Shown piece by piece: positions 1 through 10,409 of a DNA stretch of 37,535 nucleotides. Each line of letters starts with the position of its first letter. Within the stretch, counting starts at the first letter, position 1. Under the pieces are notes generated by a model that searched no databases, had not been told where the DNA came from, and saw only the letters and a program-made list of their open reading frames with translations. Origin of the DNA: a bacterium (GTDB lineage Bacteria; Desulfobacterota; Anaeroferrophillalia; Anaeroferrophillales; Tharpellaceae); assembly GCA_029932385.1 (NCBI GenBank), contig JAOZQE010000009.1, forward strand, positions 1-37,535, read 5' to 3'. The translations under genes and the position numbers were made by a program.

Positions 1-251
1 AGAGAAATAAACGAACGATGGTTGGTAATGTAACCAGTGACAAAATGGATAAAACTGTTGTTGTCCAGGTTTCAACCAAGGTTAAGCACCCTACTTATAA
101 GAAATATATTAGTAAAAGTGCTAAATATAAAGCCCACGATCCCGAGAACAAATGTGCTGTTGGTGATACGGTGGCGATTACTGAGTGTCGTCCTTTGAGC
201 AAGGATAAATGTTGGCGTGTTAGTGAAATTATTGTCCAGGCTATCAAATAA
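1..251 (+). CDS. rpsQ: 30S ribosomal protein S17, 5' truncated by window edge
   Basis: [17 protein letters not shown]...[13 protein letters not shown] motif. The frame stays open upstream of the ATG at 18 ([10 protein letters not shown]), matching the usual S17 N-terminus, so the true start is outside the window. Confidence 0.95.
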   Translation, partial: RNKRTMVGNVTSDKMDKTVVVQVSTKVKHPTYKKYISKSAKYKAHDPENKCAVGDTVAITECRPLSKDKCWRVSEIIVQAIK

Positions 252-298
252 GTACGTCTCGATGTAGATAGAGCAGGCGTTATACGGGAGAATTTAAG

Positions 299-667
299 AT
301 GATACAGGTTGAGACGCTCCTTGACTCGGCAGATAATTCCGGAGCAAAAAAGATGTTATGTATCAAGGTTTTGGGCGGATCACGCCGGCGCTATGCCCGG
401 GTTGGTGATGTTGTTAAGGTCTCGGTAAAAGAGGCTCTGCCTAATTCCAAGGTTAAGAAAGGTGAGGTTCTTGAAGCAGTTATTGTGCGTACTGCAAAAG
501 AGGTACGCCGGGCTGACGGCAGCTATATCAAGTTTGACTGTAACTCTGCGGTATTGATCAATGCCCAGAATGAGCCGCTTGGAACCCGTATTTTCGGGCC
601 GGTTGCGCGGGAGTTGCGGGCTCGGAATTTTATGAAGATTATCTCTCTGGCCCCGGAAGTTCTGTAA
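299..667 (+). CDS. rplN: 50S ribosomal protein L14
   Basis: [33 protein letters not shown]; 122 aa; operon position. Confidence 0.98.
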   Translation: MIQVETLLDSADNSGAKKMLCIKVLGGSRRRYARVGDVVKVSVKEALPNSKVKKGEVLEAVIVRTAKEVRRADGSYIKFDCNSAVLINAQNEPLGTRIFGPVARELRARNFMKIISLAPEVL

Positions 668-720
668 ACACAATTTACCGGAAACCAGAAACGGCGAAAA
701 ATATAATTTGGAGTTTTGCA

Positions 721-1038
721 ATGATGGGGCTTAAAAAAGATGACAAAGTAATGGTCATCGGCGGGAAAGATAAAGGTAAAAGCGGTAAGATTAAGCGGGT
801 ACTGCACGCAAAAGATCGGGTTGTAGTTGAGAAACTGAACTTGGTCAAGCGGCATACTAAACCGGGGATGGATCAGACTCAAGGCGGTATTATTGAGAAA
901 GAGTCCTCAATCCACCGTTCGAATGTTATGCTTTTTTGTGAAAAGTGCGATAAACCGGTTCGTTATGGAGTACGCACAATGGAAGATAACAGTAAGGTTC
1001 GCTACTGCAAAAAGTGCGAAGAACTTTTTGACAAGTAG
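721..1038 (+). CDS. rplX: 50S ribosomal protein L24 with C-terminal CxxC...CxxC ribbon
   Basis: KKDDKVMVIGGKDKGKSGKIKRV KOW motif; start at 721 or 724. Confidence 0.96.
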   Translation: MMGLKKDDKVMVIGGKDKGKSGKIKRVLHAKDRVVVEKLNLVKRHTKPGMDQTQGGIIEKESSIHRSNVMLFCEKCDKPVRYGVRTMEDNSKVRYCKKCEELFDK

Positions 1039-1061
1039 TTGATTCCGGAGGATAGATCTAG

Positions 1062-1601
1062 ATGGGCTTGTTTAAAGAAAAATATAAGCAGGAAGTAGTG
1101 CCGGCCATGCGCAAACGCTTTGCGTACAAAAATGTCATGGAGATCCCGAAGATTGAGAAGGTCGTGGTCAATATGGGGCTTGGTGAGGCGGTTCAGAATG
1201 TCAAGATATTAGAGTCCGCTGTGACCGAGATGGCGGCTATCACTGGCCGTAAACCGGTAATTACAAAGGCGCGTAAATCAATTGCGCAGTTTAAGTTGCG
1301 TGAAGGAATGCCGATCGGTTGTATGGTTACACTGCGTCGGGACACTATGTACGAATTTCTTGAGCGGCTGGTTACAATTACATTGCCCCGAGTACGTGAC
1401 TTCAAGGGTATTTCGGGTAAGGCTTTTGATGGCCGGGGAAACTATTCATTAGGTTTTCGCGACCAGGTTGTTTTTCCAGAGATTGATCTTGAGAACGTTG
1501 ATAAAATCAAGGGTATGAATATCGCAATCGTAACCAGTGCTAAAAATGATGAAGAGGGGCGTGAATTGTTATCTTTGTTTGGTTTTCCCTTCAGGAAATA
1601 G
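1062..1601 (+). CDS. rplE: 50S ribosomal protein L5
   Basis: [21 protein letters not shown]; 179 aa. Confidence 0.98.
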   Translation: MGLFKEKYKQEVVPAMRKRFAYKNVMEIPKIEKVVVNMGLGEAVQNVKILESAVTEMAAITGRKPVITKARKSIAQFKLREGMPIGCMVTLRRDTMYEFLERLVTITLPRVRDFKGISGKAFDGRGNYSLGFRDQVVFPEIDLENVDKIKGMNIAIVTSAKNDEEGRELLSLFGFPFRK

Positions 1602-1672
1602 TTTTCAGGACAGTTACTTAAAGCTCTTTATTGTTAGAAAGAATATGATAACGACAGCTTAGGAGTTGTTAG

Positions 1673-1858
1673 ATGGCAAAGAAGTCAATAATGGTCAAAG
1701 CTTTCCGGCCGAAGAAATTTGCAGTACGTGAATACAATCGTTGTCCTTTGTGTGGTCGCCCGCGTGCTTACTACCGTAAATTTGGTATGTGTCGGATCTG
1801 TTTTCGGACACTTGCTTCAAAAGGTGATATCCCGGGTGTAATTAAATCCAGTTGGTAG
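1673..1858 (+). CDS. rpsN: 30S ribosomal protein S14, zinc-binding (type Z)
   Basis: 61 aa, [22 protein letters not shown] (two CxxC). Confidence 0.97.
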   Translation: MAKKSIMVKAFRPKKFAVREYNRCPLCGRPRAYYRKFGMCRICFRTLASKGDIPGVIKSSW

Positions 1859-1910
1859 TCCATCTGAGATTGTTTTTTTCTGTTATAAATATTTATATAA
1901 GGTGAATAAA

Positions 1911-2312
1911 ATGTCGGCAACCGATCTGATCGCTGATATGTTGACCAGAATTCGTAATGCGAATATGGTTAAATTTGAGCAAGTTGACATCATTTTGACC
2001 AAGATGAACCAGAACTTGGCGGATATCCTCAAAGAAGAGGGCTACATCAAGAATTATAAGGTTTTGAGTAGCGATGATGATCATGGGATTCTGCGTCTTT
2101 ACCTGAAGTATGACGAACAGGACCGTCCTGTAATTAACGGGATACGTCGTGAGAGTCGCAGCGGGTTGCGGAATTATGTTAAGCATGATGACATTCCGGT
2201 GGTTCGAAATGGACTGGGTACCTGCATTCTTTCAACTTCGAAAGGAGTTGTTTCAGGTGAAAACGCTGCCAAGCTTCATGTTGGTGGCGAATATATCTGT
2301 TCTGTCTGGTAA
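1911..2312 (+). CDS. rpsH: 30S ribosomal protein S8
   Basis: [18 protein letters not shown]...[26 protein letters not shown]. The ATG at 1911 has AAGGTG upstream; the ORF track start at 1902 is less likely. Confidence 0.96.
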   Translation: MSATDLIADMLTRIRNANMVKFEQVDIILTKMNQNLADILKEEGYIKNYKVLSSDDDHGILRLYLKYDEQDRPVINGIRRESRSGLRNYVKHDDIPVVRNGLGTCILSTSKGVVSGENAAKLHVGGEYICSVW

Positions 2313-2342
2313 GCTGCTTTAATAGTTTTTTGGAGATAAAAG

Positions 2343-2876
2343 ATGTCTCGAATTGGAAAAATGGAAATTCCACTGCCGCAGGGGGTTGAGGTTAGCGTCG
2401 CCGGCGGAGTGGTGAAAGTAAAAGGGCCTAAGGGCAGTTTGCAACAGCCTCTAGTAGAGCGGGTTGGTGTTGAAGTTGAAGATAAAACTGTTAATGTCAC
2501 CCGGGTTTCTGATGATCGCAGGTCACGGGCGTTTCATGGTTTGATGCGGTCGTTGATTGCCAATATGGTTGCCGGTGTGACTGGGGGATTCAGTAAATCC
2601 CTGGTGATTAACGGCATCGGCTACAAGGCTAATGTTGCAGGTAAGACCCTGAATCTTGCTCTGGGTTTTTCTCATCCGATTGCCTATCCTATACCGGATG
2701 GTATTTCGATTGCAGTAGATCGTGAAAATGTTAAGGTCGAAGGTATCGATAAGCAACTGGTGGGTGCAGTAGCAGCTGATATCAGAGCTTTTCGTCCGGT
2801 TGAGCCTTACAAGGGTAAAGGCATCAAATATGTAGACGAATATGTTATTCGTAAAGCCGGAAAGGCTGGTAAGTAA
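2343..2876 (+). CDS. rplF: 50S ribosomal protein L6
   Basis: MSRIGKMEIPLPQGVEV...RPVEPYKGKGIKY. Confidence 0.98.
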   Translation: MSRIGKMEIPLPQGVEVSVAGGVVKVKGPKGSLQQPLVERVGVEVEDKTVNVTRVSDDRRSRAFHGLMRSLIANMVAGVTGGFSKSLVINGIGYKANVAGKTLNLALGFSHPIAYPIPDGISIAVDRENVKVEGIDKQLVGAVAADIRAFRPVEPYKGKGIKYVDEYVIRKAGKAGK

Positions 2877-2905
2877 CCGGTCGGTAATCGTATAGAGGTG
2901 ATGTA

Positions 2906-3268
2906 GTGGACTCAGTTAAAAGAAAAAGAGTTGTAAGGGCGAAGAAGAAGCGTAAAATTCGGGGTACGATTAACGGCACGGCCGATTGTCCCAGACTTTC
3001 TGTCTTCAGATCGTCCAAGAATATTTATGTACAGGCAGTTGATGATAGTAGTGAAAAGACTGTAGCTTCTGCTTCGAGCAAAGAGAAGGACTTCCCTCTT
3101 GCTTCCGGTGGTAACCGGAACGCTGCTAAAGAGGTTGGGCGCCTGATCGCTGAGCGTCTATTGGCGTTGGATATCAAAGATGCAGCTTTTGACCGTAATG
3201 GTTTCATCTATCATGGTCGGATTAAAGAGTTGGCAGAAGCGGCCCGTGAGGGTGGATTGAAGTTTTAA
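2906..3268 (+). CDS. rplR: 50S ribosomal protein L18 (GTG start)
   Basis: PRLSVFRSSKNIYVQAVDD...FDRNGFIYHGRIKELAEAAREGGLKF. Confidence 0.97.
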   Translation: MDSVKRKRVVRAKKKRKIRGTINGTADCPRLSVFRSSKNIYVQAVDDSSEKTVASASSKEKDFPLASGGNRNAAKEVGRLIAERLLALDIKDAAFDRNGFIYHGRIKELAEAAREGGLKF

Positions 3269-3323
3269 TTTTTCTTGGCTGTTTTTATACCGAATAAGAG
3301 TTTATTTTTAATGGAGGTGTGGC

Positions 3324-3818
3324 TTGGAAAGGCCCAGATTTGAAGATGAAGTAACCGAACGGGTGGTTAAGATCAACCGGGTTGCTAAGGTAGTTAAAGG
3401 TGGACGTCGTTTCAGCTTCAGCGCCCTGGTTGTTGTTGGTGACGGCAAAGGTCAAGTAGGCTTTGGTCTTGGTAAAGCTAATGAGGTTCCGGAAGCTGTA
3501 CGCAAAGGTACCGAGGCTGCACGGCGAAAGATGATTGATGTTGCCCTGGTTGGGACGACAATCCCATTTCAGGTCGTAGGTAATTTTGGCGCCGGTAAAG
3601 TTCTGTTGCGTCCAGCATCGCCCGGTACCGGTGTTATCGCCGGTGGCGCAGTGCGGGCGGTATTGGAATCGGTTGGCATTAAAGATATTCTGACTAAGTG
3701 TATTGGTTCGAATAATCCTCATAATGCTGTGCGGGCGACCCTGGAAGGATTGTCCCAGCTGCAGACTGCAGAACAGGTTTCCCGTAATCGGAATAAACCG
3801 GTCACCCTGGGCAAGTAG
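3324..3818 (+). CDS. rpsE: 30S ribosomal protein S5 (TTG start)
   Basis: [37 protein letters not shown]. Confidence 0.98.
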   Translation: MERPRFEDEVTERVVKINRVAKVVKGGRRFSFSALVVVGDGKGQVGFGLGKANEVPEAVRKGTEAARRKMIDVALVGTTIPFQVVGNFGAGKVLLRPASPGTGVIAGGAVRAVLESVGIKDILTKCIGSNNPHNAVRATLEGLSQLQTAEQVSRNRNKPVTLGK

Positions 3819-3903
3819 TTCAAGGAGCAGCTTTATTGGTTGCAACTCTACATTTTAGTGATAAAAAGATAAAGTACGCTGGAGCGGTAAACTGGAGCTA
3901 AAC

Positions 3904-4083
3904 ATGAGTAGCGTTAAAATAACATTGAAGAGAAGTTGTGCCGGTCGTCTTGAAAAACACAGGAAAACGGCAGAAGCTTTAGGTTTGCGTAAAATACGTC
4001 AGAGCGTAACCTTGACAGAGACCCCGCAGATTACGGGGATGATTAATAAGATTTCTTATCTGGTAGATGTTGAGAGGGATTAG
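3904..4083 (+). CDS. rpmD: 50S ribosomal protein L30
   Basis: Own translation (below ORF-track cutoff): MSSVKITLKRSCAGRLEKHRKTAEALGLRKIRQSVTLTETPQITGMINKISYLVDVERD*; 59 aa between rpsE and rplO. Confidence 0.95.
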   Translation: MSSVKITLKRSCAGRLEKHRKTAEALGLRKIRQSVTLTETPQITGMINKISYLVDVERD

Positions 4084-4156
4084 TTCACGGTTAAAATTAA
4101 GTGAGCTTGATACTCTATCGATAGTAACCGGAAGATGACATAATATTGAGGGTAAA

Positions 4157-4612
4157 ATGGTCGATTTAGCTTCATTGCCGGCTGATAGCGGAGCCGCTAA
4201 AAAGAGAAAAAGAGTTGGACGTGGTATCGGATCTGGCTATCATAAGACAGCCGGTCGTGGACATAAGGGACAGAAGTCTCGTTCAGGTGGTGGTATTCAT
4301 CCCTGGTTTGAGGGTGGCCAGATGCCTCTGCAGCGCCGGATACCGAAACGCGGCTTTACGAATATTTTTCGTCAGGAATTTGCTATTGTCAATGTTCATC
4401 AGCTTAATTGTTTTGAAGATGGAAGTGTTGTTGATGCTGCGGCTCTTATCGAGCAGGGTCTGGTTAACTCCCGGGCCGGACGCATAAAAATCCTCGGAAA
4501 TGGTCTCCTGAATAAGAAGCTGACCGTTAGGGTCAGCGCCTTGAGTGCTACCGCGAAAGAGAAGATCAGTCAGGCCGGCGGCCAGGTTGAAGAGGAGACT
4601 AAGGTTGCTTAA
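4157..4612 (+). CDS. rplO: 50S ribosomal protein L15
   Basis: KKRKRVGRGIGSGYHKTAGRGHKGQKSRSGG. Confidence 0.97.
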   Translation: MVDLASLPADSGAAKKRKRVGRGIGSGYHKTAGRGHKGQKSRSGGGIHPWFEGGQMPLQRRIPKRGFTNIFRQEFAIVNVHQLNCFEDGSVVDAAALIEQGLVNSRAGRIKILGNGLLNKKLTVRVSALSATAKEKISQAGGQVEEETKVA

Positions 4613-5912
4613 GGGTATCGAGAATATCGGTAATATCCCGGAGTTGCAGAAACGCTTAGGCTGGACATTTTTCCTTCTCTTTGTTTATAGAATCGGAATT
4701 CATGTCCCGACTCCCGGAATTGACGGCCAGGCTCTGGCGGCATTCTTTGTCCAGGCAAAAGGAACCCTGCTGGGCATGTTTGACATGTTTTCAGGTGGTG
4801 GACTGAGTAAGCTGTCGGTCTTCTCTCTAGGGATCATGCCTTATATCAGTGCTTCTATTATTATAGAACTTCTGGCGATGGTTGTGCCGACGTTGGAACG
4901 TCTTAAGAAAGAAGGTGAAGCCGGCCAGCGTAAGATTACTCGCTATACCCGTTACGGAACAATTTTGTTAAGTGTGATCCAGAGTTTCGGGATTGCGGTC
5001 GGCCTTGAAAGTATGCAGGGGCCGGCGGGCGAGATGATTGTCATGTTTCCGGGTTGGGGTTTCAGGCTTCTGACTATTATTACTCTGACTTCCGGTACAG
5101 CATTTATCATGTGGATTGGGGAGCAGATTACCGAACGTGGTATCGGTAACGGTATTTCATTAATTATTTTCGCTGGTATTGTGGCTCGAGGTCCGGCTGC
5201 GGTGATTAACTCTATTCGCCTGATAAAGACTGGTGAGATGAGTCTTTTTGTCATGCTGCTTATCATTATTCTGATGGCGGCAACCATTGCCATAATTGTT
5301 TTTATCGAGATGGGGCAACGCCGTATTCCGATTCAGTATGCCAAACGGGTACAGGGACGGCGTATGGTCGGGGGACAGAGTACGCATCTTCCTTTGAAGA
5401 TCAACACCGCCGGGGTTATTCCGCCGATTTTTGCATCATCGATAATCATGTTTCCGGCAACAATTGCGAATTTTATTGATATCCCGATAATGAAGAAATT
5501 TTCTGCAGCCTTTGTGCCGAGCAGTATTTCCTATAATATTGTCTATGTAATTTTAATCTTTATTTTCTGTTATTTCTACACCGCGGTTACCTTTAAGCCG
5601 GATGATGTTGCAGATAACTTGAAAAAATTCGGCGGCTATGTTCCGGGAATCAGGCCGGGTAAACGTACAGCTGAATATCTGGATAAAATTTTAACTCGCC
5701 TGACCTTCTGGGGCGCAGTTTATGTCTCAATAGTTTGTGTTCTGCCGATGTTGCTGATTGGTAAATTTAATGTACCTTTCTTCTTCGGCGGTACGGCATT
5801 GCTGATTGTAGTTGGGGTCGGTATCGATACGATTCAGCAGATTCAGTCACACCTTATGTCAAGAAATTATGAAGGGCTGATGCAGAAAGCCGGCGGCAAG
5901 CGGCGGCGTTAG
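4605..5912 (+). CDS. secY: Preprotein translocase subunit SecY
   Basis: FVYRIGIHVPTPGID..., multiple TM segments. The TTG at 4605 gives MLKGIENIGNIPELQKR, 435 aa, overlapping the rplO stop; the upstream part of the track ORF is rplO shadow. Confidence 0.97.
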   Translation: MLKGIENIGNIPELQKRLGWTFFLLFVYRIGIHVPTPGIDGQALAAFFVQAKGTLLGMFDMFSGGGLSKLSVFSLGIMPYISASIIIELLAMVVPTLERLKKEGEAGQRKITRYTRYGTILLSVIQSFGIAVGLESMQGPAGEMIVMFPGWGFRLLTIITLTSGTAFIMWIGEQITERGIGNGISLIIFAGIVARGPAAVINSIRLIKTGEMSLFVMLLIIILMAATIAIIVFIEMGQRRIPIQYAKRVQGRRMVGGQSTHLPLKINTAGVIPPIFASSIIMFPATIANFIDIPIMKKFSAAFVPSSISYNIVYVILIFIFCYFYTAVTFKPDDVADNLKKFGGYVPGIRPGKRTAEYLDKILTRLTFWGAVYVSIVCVLPMLLIGKFNVPFFFGGTALLIVVGVGIDTIQQIQSHLMSRNYEGLMQKAGGKRRR

Positions 5913-5962
5913 GTATCACTGTAATTCTTAGTTTAAGTATGCTTAACTGTAAGGAGAATGTT

Positions 5963-6604
5963 ATGAATTTGATTTTGTTGGGACCTCCCGGGGCAGGCAA
6001 AGGAACGCAGGCCAAGAAGATGATCGACGCACTGCAGATTCCGCAGATTTCAACAGGTGACATTCTTCGGGCTGCAGTTAAGGAAGGTACCGATATGGGT
6101 ATCGAAGCTAAAAAATATATGGATGCCGGTGGTCTGGTTCCGGATTCTGTAGTTATCGGTATTATAGATGACCGCTTGAAAGAGGATGACTGTGTCAAGG
6201 GTTTTATCCTGGACGGCTTTCCCCGGACGGTTGATCAGGCCGCTTCTCTGGCCGATATGCTGGATAAGGCTGGGCGTAAGATTGATCATGTTGTCAGCAT
6301 TGAAGTTCCGGATGCCGATCTTCTTGCCCGTTTAACCGGTCGTTGGATGTGTACCTGTGGTGCAAGTTTTCATAAAATCTTCAACCCATCTAAAGTTGAT
6401 GGAATTTGTGACCTCTGCGGGGCCAAGCTTTATCAGCGCGACGACGATAAGGAAGCAGCGATCAAGGTACGTCTTGAAAACTATCATAACCAGACGGCCC
6501 CTTTAATTGATTTTTACAGCAGCAAGTCGCTCTTGCGGTCGATTCCCGGAACCGGTAGTCCTGATGAGATCTATGCAGCGATCATGGCTGTTATTAATGG
6601 ATGA
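5963..6604 (+). CDS. adk: Adenylate kinase with Cys-containing LID
   Basis: MNLILLGPPGAGKGTQAKK, LID CTCGASFH...CDLCGAKL. Start at 5963 preceded by AAGGAG. Confidence 0.97.
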   Translation: MNLILLGPPGAGKGTQAKKMIDALQIPQISTGDILRAAVKEGTDMGIEAKKYMDAGGLVPDSVVIGIIDDRLKEDDCVKGFILDGFPRTVDQAASLADMLDKAGRKIDHVVSIEVPDADLLARLTGRWMCTCGASFHKIFNPSKVDGICDLCGAKLYQRDDDKEAAIKVRLENYHNQTAPLIDFYSSKSLLRSIPGTGSPDEIYAAIMAVING

Positions 6605-7350
6605 TTGCATTACGTTCCAGGCGTGAAATTGTCAAACTCAGGGCTGCTAATCTGATGGTAGGCCAGGTTTTGCAATTGGTAAAAAAAAGTGTAGAGCCCG
6701 GAGTTACAACGGCTGCACTGGATAAAATAGCTGAGGATGAAATCATCCGGCAGGGGGCAAAGCCGGCATTTAAAGGCTATGCCGGTTTTCCGGCGACGCT
6801 GTGTACCTCGGTAAATTATGAGATAGTACATGGTATCCCTTCAAAAAAGCGGAAGCTTAAAGAGGGAGATATCATCAGCATTGATGTTGGTGTCTGTCTC
6901 GATGGGTATTTTGGTGATGCCGCGATGACTGTTCCGGTTGGTACAGTCAGTAAAGCAGCTCAGAAACTGATGCGGGTTACGAAAGAGTCACTTATGCTGG
7001 CAATCGAATGTGCTGTTGCCGGAGAAAAACTCTACACTCTGTCACACAGTGTGCAGAAACATGCGGAAGCGAACGGTTACAGTGTGGTTCGTGATTTTGT
7101 CGGCCACGGGATTGGGACCGAATTGCATGAGCCACCGCAGATACCTAATTATGGAAAGGCGGGAACCGGCTTAACTCTGCAGCCCGGGATGGTACTGGCG
7201 ATTGAGCCGATGGTCAATATGGGAAGTTACGGGGTTCAGGTTCTGGATGATGGTTGGACAGCGGTAACCTCAGATCGGAAACTTTCGGCCCATTTTGAGC
7301 ACACAATTGCAGTTACTGAGGGTGAACCCCAGATTTTAAGTCAGATTTGA
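6601..7350 (+). CDS. map: Methionine aminopeptidase type I
   Basis: GHGIGTELHEPPQIPNYG, IDVGVCLDGYFGDAA; ATGA overlap with adk. Confidence 0.97.
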   Translation: MIALRSRREIVKLRAANLMVGQVLQLVKKSVEPGVTTAALDKIAEDEIIRQGAKPAFKGYAGFPATLCTSVNYEIVHGIPSKKRKLKEGDIISIDVGVCLDGYFGDAAMTVPVGTVSKAAQKLMRVTKESLMLAIECAVAGEKLYTLSHSVQKHAEANGYSVVRDFVGHGIGTELHEPPQIPNYGKAGTGLTLQPGMVLAIEPMVNMGSYGVQVLDDGWTAVTSDRKLSAHFEHTIAVTEGEPQILSQI

Positions 7351-7395
7351 TCCTGAAATTTGGCAATACAAATGTAATAAATTACGGGAAAAAAG

Positions 7396-7617
7396 ATGTC
7401 AAATAAAGAAGATGTCATTGAAGTTGAAGGGACTGTAGCTGAAACCCTTCCCAATGCAATGTTTCGGGTTGACCTGGAGAATGGACATCGCGTATTAGCC
7501 CATATTTCAGGAAAAATGAGAATGCATTTCATTAAGATATTACCCGGAGATAAGGTAACTGTACAGTTATCTCCCTATGATTTAAGTCGCGGTCGGATCA
7601 CCTACAGATCACGTTAA
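7396..7617 (+). CDS. infA: Translation initiation factor IF-1
   Basis: [42 protein letters not shown]. Confidence 0.98.
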   Translation: MSNKEDVIEVEGTVAETLPNAMFRVDLENGHRVLAHISGKMRMHFIKILPGDKVTVQLSPYDLSRGRITYRSR

Positions 7618-7655
7618 CCGATTTGAATCAGATATAATTCAGAGTGGAGTTAGAG

Positions 7656-7769
7656 ATGAAAGTTCGAGCATCAGTAAAGAAAATGTGCGACAAATGTAAA
7701 TTGGTTAAACGTCGTGGTGTTGTCCGGGTAATCTGTGAGAATCCCAAACACAAACAACGACAGGGTTGA
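7656..7769 (+). CDS. rpmJ: 50S ribosomal protein L36 (zinc type)
   Basis: Own translation (below ORF-track cutoff): [37 protein letters not shown]; 37 aa. Confidence 0.96.
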   Translation: MKVRASVKKMCDKCKLVKRRGVVRVICENPKHKQRQG

Positions 7770-7801
7770 TAAATTACGCACTAGTTTAGGAGGAGAATCA
7801 A

Positions 7802-8170
7802 TTGGCTAGAATTGCAGGGGTGAACTTGCCCCGGAAGAAAAGAATTGTCATTGCCCTGACCTATATTTATGGTGTCGGACGCAGTCGAGCTCAGAAACTA
7901 CTTGCTGAGGTTGAGATCGATCCCAATACCAGCAGTGATGACTTAACTGATGAGCAGCTTGCTCGTATTCGTGATAAGATCGAAAATGATTATCGGATTG
8001 AAGGTGACCTGCGTCGAGAGGTAACCATAAATATCAAGAGATTGATGGATATTGGTTGTTACCGGGGCCTGCGTCACCGCCGGAAATTGCCGGTTCGAGG
8101 TCAGCGGACTAAGACTAATGCCAGAACCCGTAAAGGTCCGGCTCGTGGTCCGGTAGTCAGGAAAGGTTGA
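7802..8170 (+). CDS. rpsM: 30S ribosomal protein S13 (TTG start)
   Basis: [26 protein letters not shown]...[18 protein letters not shown]. Confidence 0.98.
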   Translation: MARIAGVNLPRKKRIVIALTYIYGVGRSRAQKLLAEVEIDPNTSSDDLTDEQLARIRDKIENDYRIEGDLRREVTINIKRLMDIGCYRGLRHRRKLPVRGQRTKTNARTRKGPARGPVVRKG

Positions 8171-8247
8171 TAAGTAGATAAATAGTTAGATTAGAGCAGG
8201 TATTAACTGGTGGCGGACAGGGATGTCTTAAGCTGCTAGGAGGAAAA

Positions 8248-8643
8248 ATGGCTAATCCGAAGAAAGGAAAAACCGGTAAAAGCCGGGTAAAAAAGAATGT
8301 CCCTGTTGGGATCGCTTATGTACTGGCGACTTTTAATAACACGAAAGTCAGTTTCACGGATCCGCAGGGAAATGTGATCGCTTGGGCGAATGCCGGTGTT
8401 GTTGGTTTCAAAGGTTCAAGAAAAAGTACACCTTTTGCCGCGCGTCAGACGGCAGAGGAGGCGGCAAAGAAAGCGATGGATCACGGTATGCGTACCGTTG
8501 ATGTTCATGTAAAAGGGCCGGGTTCCGGAAGGGAATCCGCAATTCGCGCAATTCAGAGTGTTGGTATGACAATTAACGTGATTAGAGATATTACTCCCAT
8601 TCCGCATAACGGGTGTCGTCCCCCGAAGCGGAGAAGAGTTTAG
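8248..8643 (+). CDS. rpsK: 30S ribosomal protein S11
   Basis: [24 protein letters not shown]...[18 protein letters not shown]. Confidence 0.98.
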   Translation: MANPKKGKTGKSRVKKNVPVGIAYVLATFNNTKVSFTDPQGNVIAWANAGVVGFKGSRKSTPFAARQTAEEAAKKAMDHGMRTVDVHVKGPGSGRESAIRAIQSVGMTINVIRDITPIPHNGCRPPKRRRV

Positions 8644-8658
8644 TCTAAGGAGGAAGTT

Positions 8659-9285
8659 TTGGCACGATACAGAGAATCTGTCTGTCGCCAGTGTCGGCGT
8701 GAAGGGGCTAAACTGTTTCTTAAGGGAGACCGTTGCTATACTGAAAAATGTGCCTTTGATCGCCGGGCTTACGCACCGGGTCAGCATGGACAGCGCAGAA
8801 CCAAAATTACAGAGTATGGGATGCAGTTGCGGGAAAAGCAGAAAGTTCGTCGTATCTACGGCCTGCTTGAGAAACAGTTTCGCAGCTATTTTGCTAAGGC
8901 CGATCGCCAGCGGGGAGTAACCGGTGAAAACTTGTTGATTCTGGTTGAGCGACGCCTGGATAACGTTGTTTTCCGTATGGGCTTTACCAATACCCGAGCC
9001 GAGGCTCGGCAGCTGGTTTCCCATGGTCATTTTGTTGTTAACGGCAAACGGGTTGATATCCCTTCTTTTCAGGTTTCGATTAGCGATGTGGTTGAGGTCT
9101 GCGAAAAAAGTCGTAAGCTGAATCGTATCAGTGAGGCTTTAGCTGCTGCCGCAAGGCGTTCTTTACCCGAGTATCTCGAAGTCGATAAGGAGAAGGGGCG
9201 CGGAGTGCTTAAGGCTCTGCCGAAACGTGAGGATATCTCACAGTCGATTAATGAACAGTTGATAGTTGAATTTTATTCCCGTTAA
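8659..9285 (+). CDS. rpsD: 30S ribosomal protein S4 (TTG start, C+ zinc form)
   Basis: [26 protein letters not shown]4 domain [33 protein letters not shown]. Confidence 0.98.
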   Translation: MARYRESVCRQCRREGAKLFLKGDRCYTEKCAFDRRAYAPGQHGQRRTKITEYGMQLREKQKVRRIYGLLEKQFRSYFAKADRQRGVTGENLLILVERRLDNVVFRMGFTNTRAEARQLVSHGHFVVNGKRVDIPSFQVSISDVVEVCEKSRKLNRISEALAAAARRSLPEYLEVDKEKGRGVLKALPKREDISQSINEQLIVEFYSR

Positions 9286-9303
9286 ACCTTATTGGTGCCG
9301 TAT

Positions 9304-10350
9304 ATGTCATTGATTTATAAGAATTGGCGCGAGCTGATTAAGCCGACTGAAGTTGTATGCGACGAAGGTGCATTGACCGCGACCTATGGTAAGTTTGTGG
9401 TTGAACCGATGGAACGTGGCTATGGCATTACCATGGGTAATGCTCTGCGGCGGGTTCTGCTTTCATCCCTGCAGGGGACGGCCATAACATCCTATCATAT
9501 TGATGGTGTTAATCATGAGTTCTCGGCTATTCCCGGAGTCCATGAGGATGTAACCATTATCTCATTGAATCTCAAGGGTGTTTCCCTGAAGATGCATAGT
9601 GAGAATTCTAAAACTATCTATATCGATGCTAAGGGCAGCGACAAGTCGATAGTCACTGCCGGAGATATTCTTGTTGACCAGGATATTGAGGTCTTGAATC
9701 CTGATCACCATATTGCGACGCTGGAGAGTGATGCCGTTTTGAAAATGGCACTTACCGTGCAGACCGGTAAAGGATTTGTTCCAGTAGCTCAGATTGGGGA
9801 TCAGCAGTCATATCCGATTGGGACAATTCTGCTGGACGGAGTTTTTGCCCCGGTGACTAAAGTAAACTATGTTGTGACAAATGCCCGGGTCGGACAACAG
9901 ACCGATTTTGACAAGTTAACGATTGAGATCTGGACTGATGGTACGGTTGAGCCGGTTGATGCCTTGGCATATTCTGCTAAGATTATCAAGGATCAGATGG
10001 CGGTTTTCATCAATTTTGATGAAAATATAGAACCGGTTGAAGTTGAGGTTGAAGAGGCTGAAGAGAAAGAGGTGGTTAATGAAAACCTCTATCGTAATGT
10101 CAGTGAATTGGAGTTGTCGGTTCGGTCGGCAAATTGTTTGAAGAATGCTGAAATTGACTTGATTGGTGAACTTGTACAGAAGAGTGAATCAGAGATGTTG
10201 ACGACGAAGAATTTTGGTCGTAAATCTCTACTTGAGATTAAGGAAATACTGACCAGTATGGGTCTTTCTCTGGGCATGACTTTGCCGGAGTTTGATCCTA
10301 AAAATGCTGAGATGATTAAGAAAGTTATGAGTGACGATTACGAAGAGTGA
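9304..10350 (+). CDS. rpoA: DNA-directed RNA polymerase subunit alpha
   Basis: ATYGKFVVEPMERGYGITMGNALRRVLLSSLQGTAI and alpha-CTD LSVRSANCLKNAEIDLIGEL. The GTG at 9292 is an alternative start. Confidence 0.97.
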   Translation: MSLIYKNWRELIKPTEVVCDEGALTATYGKFVVEPMERGYGITMGNALRRVLLSSLQGTAITSYHIDGVNHEFSAIPGVHEDVTIISLNLKGVSLKMHSENSKTIYIDAKGSDKSIVTAGDILVDQDIEVLNPDHHIATLESDAVLKMALTVQTGKGFVPVAQIGDQQSYPIGTILLDGVFAPVTKVNYVVTNARVGQQTDFDKLTIEIWTDGTVEPVDALAYSAKIIKDQMAVFINFDENIEPVEVEVEEAEEKEVVNENLYRNVSELELSVRSANCLKNAEIDLIGELVQKSESEMLTTKNFGRKSLLEIKEILTSMGLSLGMTLPEFDPKNAEMIKKVMSDDYEE

Positions 10351-10409
10351 TCGGGTTTGAGTAAAGTTGGCTCTACCCCACTTTTTGATTCTGAAGGAGA
10401 ATAAAGAAT

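Noticed and set aside
3285-3845. 186-aa minus-strand ORF opposite rpsE
   Set aside because: Antisense shadow of a conserved ribosomal gene; no recognisable motif.
8416-9030. 204-aa minus-strand ORF opposite rpsK/rpsD
   Set aside because: Antisense shadow of two ribosomal genes.
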